DNA from: an uncultured Bacillota bacterium
GTDB taxonomy: Bacteria; Bacillota_I; Bacilli_A; RFN20; CAG-631
Direction: 5' to 3'
Assembly (NCBI GenBank): GCA_905197115.1
Contig: CAJJXN010000012.1
Location: 1-30,239 of the forward strand
Length of the DNA: 30,239 nucleotides
The translations under genes were made by a program, and so were the position numbers. Below, piece by piece: positions 24,098-30,239 of the stretch. Below the pieces are notes generated by a model, which was not told where the DNA came from, did not search any database, and saw only the letters and a list, made by a program, of their open reading frames with translations. The first letter of the stretch is position 1, and each line of letters opens with the position of its first letter.

Positions 24098-24103
24098 TAT
24101 AAT
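24098..24103 (+). promoter_or_regulatory. -10 box of the msmK promoter
   Basis: A perfect TATAAT lies 26 nt before the msmK ATG, with AAAAAGGAG in between. The -35 at 17 bp spacing is AATACA, partly inside operator copy 2, which would fit control by the regulator. Confidence 0.55.
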
Positions 24104-24129
24104 AAACTTAACGAAAAAGGAGATTAATT

Positions 24130-25305
24130 ATGGCAACATTAAAATTTAAAGATTTAAATAAAATTTATGACAATAAAGTCCAAGCTGTTTTTGATTTCAA
24201 CTTAGATGTTGATGACCATGAATTTATTGTATTTGTTGGTCCTTCTGGATGTGGAAAAACAACTACATTACGTATGGTAGCTGGACTTGAAGAAATTACA
24301 AGTGGAGAATTATATATTAATAATCGTTTAGTAAATGATATTGCTCCAAAAGATCGTGATATTGCGATGGTATTCCAAAGTTATGCTCTATATCCACATA
24401 TGACTGTTTATGATAACATGGCTTTTGGTTTAAAACTTCGTAAAATTCCTAAAGAAGAAATTGAAAGACGTGTCAATGAAGCAGCTGCTATTTTAGGTCT
24501 TGAACCTTATTTAAATAGAAGACCTAAAGCTTTATCTGGGGGACAAAGACAACGTGTTGCATTAGGTAGAGCGATTGTTCGTAATCCTAAAGTATTCTTA
24601 ATGGATGAACCTTTATCTAACCTTGATGCTAAATTACGTGTACAAATGAGATCTGAAATTATTAAGATTCATGAAAGAGTTGGGGCAACTACGATTTACG
24701 TTACCCACGACCAAACAGAAGCTATGACAATGGCAACGCGAATTGTTGTTATGAAAGATGGTTATGTACAACAAATTGGCACACCAAAAGAAGTATATAA
24801 TCATCCAGCGAATATCTTTGTAGGCGGATTTATTGGTTCACCTGCAATGAATTTCTTAAAAGGTAAATATATCGATGATTGTTTTGTTATCGAAGGTACG
24901 AAAACCGAAAGAACTATTAAAATTCATATTCCAGAAAAATTAAGACCAAATATCCAAGGATATGAAAATGATAATGTAATTTTAGGTATTCGTCCAGAAG
25001 ATATTCACATTAATGGAGAAGTGGTTCAAAAATATCCATTATCTGCTACAGAAGTTGAATGTGATGTTGTCGAATTATTAGGTCATGAATTAATCGTTTA
25101 TGGTTATATGAATGGTCAACGTATTATTGTTAAAACTTCAGCAAACAATGATATTCAAGTTCACGATAAAATTTTATTCACATTTGATATGAATAAAGTT
25201 CACTTCTTTGATCCAGCAACAACAGAAGTTTTAGTTGCTAGAAAAGAAAGAATTGGTTTAAAACAAAACCAAGAAAACGAAAAAGAAGTAAAAGAAGAAA
25301 AGTAA
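24130..25305 (+). CDS. msmK: MsmK/UgpC-type sugar ABC transporter ATPase
   Basis: This is the ATP-hydrolysing subunit of CUT1-type carbohydrate importers. Walker A GPSGCGKTT is at 37-45, the Q-loop follows in VFQSYALYPH, the signature LSGGQ is at 135-139, Walker B ends at MDE (158-160) and the switch His lies in VTHDQTEAM. The C-terminal TOBE regulatory region spans about 235-365. At 391 residues it is complete, with a Lys/Glu-rich tail. No permease or binding protein is nearby, so it is probably a shared, free-standing ATPase serving several importers, as MsmX and MsiK do. It has its own promoter and terminator. Confidence 0.93.
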   Translation: MATLKFKDLNKIYDNKVQAVFDFNLDVDDHEFIVFVGPSGCGKTTTLRMVAGLEEITSGELYINNRLVNDIAPKDRDIAMVFQSYALYPHMTVYDNMAFGLKLRKIPKEEIERRVNEAAAILGLEPYLNRRPKALSGGQRQRVALGRAIVRNPKVFLMDEPLSNLDAKLRVQMRSEIIKIHERVGATTIYVTHDQTEAMTMATRIVVMKDGYVQQIGTPKEVYNHPANIFVGGFIGSPAMNFLKGKYIDDCFVIEGTKTERTIKIHIPEKLRPNIQGYENDNVILGIRPEDIHINGEVVQKYPLSATEVECDVVELLGHELIVYGYMNGQRIIVKTSANNDIQVHDKILFTFDMNKVHFFDPATTEVLVARKERIGLKQNQENEKEVKEEK

Positions 25306-25311
25306 GCAAAC

Positions 25312-25341
25312 AAAGGCAATCGTAATAAATTGCCTTTTTTT
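25312..25341 (+). terminator. Intrinsic terminator after msmK
   Basis: AAAGGCAAT (25312-25320) pairs with ATTGCCTTT (25329-25337) around an 8-nt loop, with the T-run continuing to 25341. Confidence 0.88.
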
Positions 25342-25358
25342 AAGGAAAAGGGATAAAT

Positions 25359-27227
25359 ATGGCTGTTTTAAGTGTAAATGATTTATGTAAAAGTTATGGT
25401 GATAAAGATATTTTATCACATGTTACTTTTTCTATCAATAAAAACGATAAAGCAGCAATTATTGGTGATAATGGCGAAGGGAAAACAACTTTATTAAAAA
25501 TTTTAACAAAACAATTACAACCTGATAAAGGAAATGTTTATTTTGAACCAAAGACAACCATTGGTTATTTATCACAAGAAGTTATTAGTAATTTGAATAA
25601 TACACTATTTGAAGAGATGGAACTCGCTTTTGAGGAAATTAAAAGAATTGAAAAAGAAATGGAGTCATTGATACAAAAAATATCCATTGAACAAAAAGAT
25701 GAAGATGTCCAACGTTATTCTTATTTAGAAGAACAATTTCAAATAAAAGGTGGGTATGATTATCGTTATCAAATAGAGTCTTTATTAAATAAATTTGGAT
25801 TTAACTCTTCCTATTATCAAAGAGTAATTCGCACCTTTTCGGGAGGAGAAAAAACACGTGCTAGCTTTGTCAAGTTATTATTAAGACAGCCCAATGTTTT
25901 ATTATTAGATGAGCCCACTAACCATTTAGATTTAGTGATGATTGAGTGGTTAGAAAAATATCTTAAAAGTTATCCTGGAACAGTTTTAATTGTGACACAC
26001 GATCGAGTTTTTGTCGATAATTTGGTTAATAAAATCATTGAAATAGAAAATCATCAATGTTGTGTATATCCGGGAAATTATACGTATTATAGTAAAGAAA
26101 AAATATTACGTTATGAACAACAATTAAAGCAATATAATTTACAAGAAAAAGAAATAAAACGTTATGAAATGCTGATTCGAAAGTTTAGACCAAAACCTAC
26201 CAAAACAGCTTTTGCTGCTTCGCTAGAATTAAAACTAAAGAAGATGGAAAAGATTGAAAAACCAAAGAATCATAAAAAGACGATTAAAACAAATTTTAAA
26301 TCTGATTTGCAACACAGAGTATTAATGCATACAATTAAAGAATTAACTTTTGGGTATGATCAAGCACTCACAAAACCTTTAACTTTAGATATATATAATC
26401 AAGATAAGATATGCATTATGGGTCAAAATGGAAGCGGAAAAACGACGCTTATACAATGTTTGATGAATAATGCCCATAAAATAAGTGGGGAAAATTACGA
26501 TGTACGTGATATTAAATATTTTTATTTTGATCAAAATCAAGAAATTTTAAATCCAAGTCTCACCTTGTTTGATACGATTCAAAATGAATTTCCTTTAATG
26601 ACAAATACAGAAGTGAGAACTTATTTAGGCAGATTTTTATTTGTTGAAGATGAAGTCTTTAAAAAAGTGGAAAACTTAAGTGGTGGCGAAAAAATGCGTT
26701 TAATATTTGCTTTGATTTCTTTAAGAAATTATCAAGTATTATATTTAGACGAGCCAACCAATCATTTAGATTTTTCTACTAAGCAAGTTATTGCCGATAT
26801 TTTAGAAGATTATCAAGGAACCATTATAATGGTAAGCCATGATCGTTATTTTATTAATCGTGTTGCAAATAAAATAATTTATTTGCAAAATCAAGAATTT
26901 ATCATTGAAGAAGGTAATTATGAGCATTTCTTAACCTTACATAAAATTGAAAATAATCGTTTTAGTTTTGCGATTAAAGCAAATGAAAAGATAAAAAAAG
27001 AAATAAAGGAAGTTGCTATAAAGAAAAAAAGTTCTAAAAAAGACATTGAAAAAATTGAAAAAGAAATTCTAAAAAAAGAAGAAGCACTCAATTTATTACA
27101 AGAAAAGATGAATGATGAAGAGGGCCAATATGATTGGCTACAATATCGTCAAATGGAAGAGGAAGTACAACAAATTGAATTAGAATTACATGATTTATTA
27201 ATAAAACTTGAAAATCAAGAAGAATAA
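25359..27227 (+). CDS. ABC-F family ATPase (ribosome-associated type)
   Basis: ABC-F proteins are soluble tandem ATPases that bind the ribosomal E site; some relieve stalling, some give antibiotic resistance. Two ABC domains are visible: Walker A GDNGEGKTT (36-44) and GQNGSGKTT (from 355), signatures SGGEK in both, and two LDEPTNHLD Walker B/D-loop motifs. The linker (about 230-310) has a charged helical pair. A Lys/Glu-rich C-terminal coiled coil (about 545-620) resembles that of YdiF/Uup-like members. At 622 residues it is near YdiF in length. Which ABC-F subgroup it belongs to, and whether it confers resistance, cannot be read here. The AAAAGGG site precedes the ATG, 17 bp after a terminator. 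Confidence 0.92.
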   Translation: MAVLSVNDLCKSYGDKDILSHVTFSINKNDKAAIIGDNGEGKTTLLKILTKQLQPDKGNVYFEPKTTIGYLSQEVISNLNNTLFEEMELAFEEIKRIEKEMESLIQKISIEQKDEDVQRYSYLEEQFQIKGGYDYRYQIESLLNKFGFNSSYYQRVIRTFSGGEKTRASFVKLLLRQPNVLLLDEPTNHLDLVMIEWLEKYLKSYPGTVLIVTHDRVFVDNLVNKIIEIENHQCCVYPGNYTYYSKEKILRYEQQLKQYNLQEKEIKRYEMLIRKFRPKPTKTAFAASLELKLKKMEKIEKPKNHKKTIKTNFKSDLQHRVLMHTIKELTFGYDQALTKPLTLDIYNQDKICIMGQNGSGKTTLIQCLMNNAHKISGENYDVRDIKYFYFDQNQEILNPSLTLFDTIQNEFPLMTNTEVRTYLGRFLFVEDEVFKKVENLSGGEKMRLIFALISLRNYQVLYLDEPTNHLDFSTKQVIADILEDYQGTIIMVSHDRYFINRVANKIIYLQNQEFIIEEGNYEHFLTLHKIENNRFSFAIKANEKIKKEIKEVAIKKKSSKKDIEKIEKEILKKEEALNLLQEKMNDEEGQYDWLQYRQMEEEVQQIELELHDLLIKLENQEE

Positions 27228-27247
27228 GGTTTCTTTTTGATTAAAAA

Positions 27248-27258
27248 TATAATATAAT
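27248..27258 (+). promoter_or_regulatory. Overlapping -10 boxes upstream of greA
   Basis: Two TATAAT hexamers overlap by one base (27248-27253 and 27253-27258), 31 nt before the greA ATG. The -35 positions are weak (TTTCTT at 27230-27235 for the second box). Confidence 0.45.
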
Positions 27259-27288
27259 GATATAGAAAATTCAATGAGGTGAAACAAA

Positions 27289-27768
27289 ATGGTTGAATCA
27301 GAAAAAATTTTATTAACAAAAAAAGGTGTCGAAGAATTACAAGAAGAATTTAGAAATTTAATTGATGTAGTTCGTCCAAATGTTATTAAAGATTTACAAG
27401 AAGCAAGAGCTCAAGGAGACTTATCAGAAAACGCAGATTATGATGCAGCAAGAGCTCGTCAAGCTGAAGTGGAAGCAAGAATCAAACAAATTGAACATAT
27501 TTTAGCAAATGTTACAATTATTGATGATAAAAAGGGAAAAACACAAAAGAAAATTCATGTTGGATCTACAGTAACTTATTTAGATTTATCCGATAATGAA
27601 GAATATACTTACACAATCGTTGGTTCTGTAGAAGCAGATCCATTAAATGGTAAGATTTCAAATGAATCAGCATTAGGTGTTGCTTTAATTGGTAAAGATG
27701 CTTCTTCACGCGAAATTGAAGTATTGAGTGAAGTTCCATATAAAGTAATTATTAAATCCTTTAACTAA
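27289..27768 (+). CDS. greA: Transcription elongation factor GreA
   Basis: GreA enters the RNA polymerase secondary channel and promotes cleavage of backtracked RNA. The N-terminal coiled coil (about 10-80) carries the acidic tip GDLSENADYD with Asp44 and Glu47, the residues that position the catalytic metal. The C-terminal FKBP-like domain contains YTIVGSVEADP and the GKDA segment. At 159 residues it is complete. GAGGTGA precedes the ATG. Confidence 0.97.
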   Translation: MVESEKILLTKKGVEELQEEFRNLIDVVRPNVIKDLQEARAQGDLSENADYDAARARQAEVEARIKQIEHILANVTIIDDKKGKTQKKIHVGSTVTYLDLSDNEEYTYTIVGSVEADPLNGKISNESALGVALIGKDASSREIEVLSEVPYKVIIKSFN

Positions 27769-27780
27769 AAGACATTTTTT

Positions 27781-27844
27781 AAATAACCACTACTATTATT
27801 ACTGGAGGGATTCGTTATGAAGGTAATTATAGGAGTGGTTATTT
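27781..27844. repeat. Inverted repeat enclosing the comEA translation start
   Basis: AAATAACCACT (27781-27791) and AGTGGTTATTT (27834-27844) are perfect 11-bp reverse complements. The 42 nt between them contain the TGGAGGG ribosome site and the comEA start codon, so an mRNA stem here would place the start region in a loop. Confidence 0.5.
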
Positions 27845-28338
27845 TTGTTTTTACAGTTATTTCAGGATTACAAGCACTTGAAAGAAAAAATGCAGCTTAT
27901 TATCAATCACTAAATGAAAGTTTAAAACAATCTCAAGATTCTTATTTTAAAGAGGAAGAGGTAGAAGTAACTTTGTCTGGAAATATTAAAAATCCAGGAA
28001 TTTATACGATTCAAGCGGGAGATTTTTTAGAAAGTGTGATTGAAATGGCGGGTGGTTGTTTAGAAGATACAGATTATGAAGCTTTTAACTATTATTTAGT
28101 CATAACTGCTAAAGTAAATTTATATATACCAAAAATATCTGATAATAAAAAAGTGTCTTTAAATTCTTCTACAAAAGAAGAACTCAAAACATTACCATCT
28201 GTTGGCATCACATTAGCAAATCGAATTATACAATATCGATTAGAAGTAGGCGGTTTTTCTTATTTAGAACAAATTATGGAAGTGAATGGAATTGGCAATA
28301 ATATTTTTCAAAGCATTAAAGATTTAATTATTTTATGA
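27817..28338 (+). CDS. comEA: Competence protein ComEA (DNA receptor)
   Basis: ComEA is the membrane-anchored receptor that binds incoming double-stranded DNA during transformation. One N-terminal membrane anchor (about 3-20) is followed by a linker, an SLBB domain (about 48-106, VEVTLSGNIKNPGIYTI) and a C-terminal helix-hairpin-helix pair (115-173) with NSSTKEELKTLPSVG and VNGIG, the DNA-binding part. At 173 residues it is a bit shorter than Bacillus ComEA. TGGAGGG precedes the ATG. It overlaps comEC by 4 bp. comEB is absent between them, as in many lineages. Confidence 0.93.
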   Translation: MKVIIGVVIFVFTVISGLQALERKNAAYYQSLNESLKQSQDSYFKEEEVEVTLSGNIKNPGIYTIQAGDFLESVIEMAGGCLEDTDYEAFNYYLVITAKVNLYIPKISDNKKVSLNSSTKEELKTLPSVGITLANRIIQYRLEVGGFSYLEQIMEVNGIGNNIFQSIKDLIIL

Positions 28339-30239
28339 AAGGCTTTTATTTCACCTTTTTTGTTGCAAGTTGTTTCAGTATTTTATGGAACAATACAAAA
28401 GATGTTATATGGTTTGGATTGTTTATTTTATTTGCTTTGAGTGTTTATAAAAAAACGGGCAAAAGACCGATTGTTTTTATGTTTTTCTGCTTTGTTTTTT
28501 TTCTTTTTTATAAAACGAATTCACCCTATTTTGCTAGTAAAATCTATCAAGAATATGAGGTAAAAGTACAAGAGGCAAAAGAAAATTATTGCCTTGTAAG
28601 TGATAAGAAACATATGTATTTGTTTTATAACAATGAAGTTTCATACGCTAAAAATGATGTATTAACTTTTGAAGCCAATTTAACTGAAATACCTAAAGAT
28701 TCTAATTTGTATGGATTTGAATTTAAAGATTTTTTAAAAAAGAAAAGAGTTTTTTACCAATTTGAAAATGTAAATAATTTAAAAAAAATTGATTCTAAAA
28801 TATCGTTATCGACCAAGATAAAAATAAATCTTACTCATAACTTAAAAAATGAAACGAAAAAGTTTGTTTCTATGTTATTGTTGAATGAAAATAATATAGA
28901 TGAAATTGCTTATAATAATTTATTACAAATTAATGCTTTACATTTATTTGTCGTTTCAGGATTTCATATTTTATTTTTATATAAATTATTGAATTTTGTT
29001 TTTTCGTTCTTTTTAAAAGATAAAGCGTTTATATTCAGTTTAATTGTATTATGTTTTTATTTGTTTTTGTTAGAATTTTCAATTAGTGCTACTCGTGCAT
29101 TTTTATGTTTGCTTTTTTCAAAATTAGATATGAAAAAGAAAGGGAACTCTTTAGATTATTTAAGTATAAGTGGAATAATATTACTATTTATTGAACCATT
29201 AACCATATTTAATTTGTCTTTTATAATGAGTTATTCGCTAACTTTTGTTTTATTGCTTTCTAAATTTATATTTAAGAATAAAACGATTGTTCAAAGAGCT
29301 ATTTATACTTCTTTTATCTCTTTTTTAGTGATGATTCCAATTCAATTAAGCATCTCTTATAAAATTAATTTTGTTAGTTTTTTTAGCAATATTTTATTAA
29401 GTTATGTTGTCATGTTTTTATTTTTATTAGTTATTTTATCAATGATTTTGTCGTTTTTATCGGGAAATATTTTTGGTTTCATATATAAATTGTTTTTTCA
29501 ATCAATAAATCAATTAGCTAATATATCAAGACCATTAATTTTTGGAAACCCTTCTATATTATTTGTATTATTATTTTATGTTTTACTCTTTTTGGTTCTA
29601 TCAAGCATGGAAAAGAACCATTATCCTTCTTTTATTTTTGGATTTAGTTTAATGTGTGGACTGATTTTTATAAACTATTATAAAAATAAATTGATTAGTT
29701 ATGAACAAGTTACCTTTTTAGATGTCTATCAAGGAGATTGTGCAATCTTAGAAAGTAAGTGGGGAGAAGGTGTGATGTTAATTGATACAGGTGGATTGAA
29801 AAATTATGACATAGCTAGCAAAAAGATAATTCCTTATTTAGAATATAAAGGAATTAAGGCAATTGACATGGTTGTAATTAGTCATGATGATTATGATCAT
29901 AATGGAGCTTTATCTTCTTTAAAAAAACAATTTATTGTAAAAAAAATCATTACAGATCCTAACATTGATAAAATCGAATTGGGCTCTTTATCTTTAAAGA
30001 ATCTAAATCGATATCATGTAAATTATACGGATAAAAACAACCAAAGTATTGTATTATATGGAAAAATAGCTAATTCAAAATATTTATTTACGGGAGATAT
30101 TGATAAAGAAATAGAAAAACTTATAATAAGAGATAATCAAAACTTGAAAGTAGATATTTTAAAAGTTGCTCATCATGGCAGTAATACTTCTACGTGTGAA
30201 GAATTTATTTGGCATATCCAACCTAAATTTGCAGTGATT
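28335..30239 (+). CDS. comEC: Competence channel protein ComEC, 3' end outside window
   Basis: ComEC is the polytopic membrane channel through which single-stranded DNA enters in transformation. The frame stays open for 635 codons from the ATG, which overlaps the comEA stop (ATGA), to the window edge. It has N-terminal membrane helices, an OB-like soluble stretch (about 70-160), the competence domain with INALHLFVVSGFHI (His203) and ISATRAF, many membrane helices, and a C-terminal metallo-beta-lactamase domain with FLDVYQGD, SHDDYDH (His517, Asp518, Asp521, His522) and AHHGSN (His613-614). These motifs suggest a nuclease-competent form. Probably only some tens of residues are missing. The region is very AT-rich. 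Confidence 0.93.
   Translation, partial: MKGFYFTFFVASCFSILWNNTKDVIWFGLFILFALSVYKKTGKRPIVFMFFCFVFFLFYKTNSPYFASKIYQEYEVKVQEAKENYCLVSDKKHMYLFYNNEVSYAKNDVLTFEANLTEIPKDSNLYGFEFKDFLKKKRVFYQFENVNNLKKIDSKISLSTKIKINLTHNLKNETKKFVSMLLLNENNIDEIAYNNLLQINALHLFVVSGFHILFLYKLLNFVFSFFLKDKAFIFSLIVLCFYLFLLEFSISATRAFLCLLFSKLDMKKKGNSLDYLSISGIILLFIEPLTIFNLSFIMSYSLTFVLLLSKFIFKNKTIVQRAIYTSFISFLVMIPIQLSISYKINFVSFFSNILLSYVVMFLFLLVILSMILSFLSGNIFGFIYKLFFQSINQLANISRPLIFGNPSILFVLLFYVLLFLVLSSMEKNHYPSFIFGFSLMCGLIFINYYKNKLISYEQVTFLDVYQGDCAILESKWGEGVMLIDTGGLKNYDIASKKIIPYLEYKGIKAIDMVVISHDDYDHNGALSSLKKQFIVKKIITDPNIDKIELGSLSLKNLNRYHVNYTDKNNQSIVLYGKIANSKYLFTGDIDKEIEKLIIRDNQNLKVDILKVAHHGSNTSTCEEFIWHIQPKFAVI

Noticed and set aside
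25359..27227. ABC-F protein as an antibiotic-resistance determinant
   Set aside because: Housekeeping ABC-F proteins of the YdiF/Uup kind have the same motifs, and there is no leader peptide or mobile context to suggest acquired resistance.
1..30239. Possible UGA=Trp (mollicute) code given the AT-rich DNA
   Set aside because: TGA ends holB, comEA and yunD at family-typical lengths and Trp is written TGG throughout.
1..30239. CRISPR arrays, insertion sequences, phage or defence genes, tRNA/rRNA genes and DnaA-box clusters
   Set aside because: None could be found by reading; the window is almost fully occupied by housekeeping genes with short gaps.

Overview
The window looks like a stretch of an AT-rich Bacillota (Firmicutes) chromosome, probably origin-proximal. 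Base composition is strongly AT-biased. Shine-Dalgarno sites are mostly AGGTGA or GGAGG types. TGA is used as a stop (holB, comEA, yunD) while Trp is TGG, so this is genetic code 11 and not a UGA=Trp mollicute. Gene content and order (tmk-holB-ricT-rsmI-metG, mnmG-rsmG, gdpP-rplI-dnaB-walJ, greA, comEA-comEC, an MsmK/UgpC-type ATPase) suggest Erysipelotrichia or a related compact, host-associated lineage. The taxonomic placement is an inference from the gene set, not from a search.

Layout. 1-2960: the tail of a membrane protein, then a promoter and a Cse60-like small protein, galactokinase and a PepV-type dipeptidase on the plus strand, closed by a bidirectional terminator. 2953-3876 (minus): an unrecognised zinc-knuckle membrane protein. 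3877-4223: a regulatory gap with a long inverted repeat at the tmk promoter and, on the minus strand, an apparent frameshifted 41-codon small ORF. 4224-13493: a tightly packed plus-strand run (tmk, holB, ricT, rsmI, metG, proS, mnmG, rsmG) ending in a terminator. 13561-14258: udk with its own promoter and a terminator that starts inside the gene. 14258-17220 (minus): ispE, yunD and a HAD phosphatase. 17215-23464 (plus): a small membrane protein, then gdpP, rplI, dnaB, walJ and a patatin-like protein, with a terminator. 23471-25341: a PucR-type HTH regulator followed by an MsmK-type ATPase. 25359-30239: an ABC-F protein, greA, comEA and comEC, which runs off the end of the window.

Most genes are housekeeping: nucleotide supply (tmk, udk), replication (holB, dnaB), translation and tRNA/rRNA modification (metG, proS, mnmG, rsmG, rsmI, rplI, ABC-F), isoprenoid synthesis (ispE), c-di-AMP turnover (gdpP) and DNA uptake (comEA/comEC). 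I see no mobile element, CRISPR array, tRNA, rRNA or defence island.

The strongest unexplained signal is a 20-bp near-palindrome that occurs twice. One copy lies on the start region of the PucR-type regulator gene and the other lies just upstream of the msmK promoter. This looks like a local regulator-operator circuit for a shared sugar-transport ATPase. Other points of interest are the TLGN version of the HIGH motif in MetRS, the broken small ORF upstream of tmk, and two uncharacterised membrane proteins.
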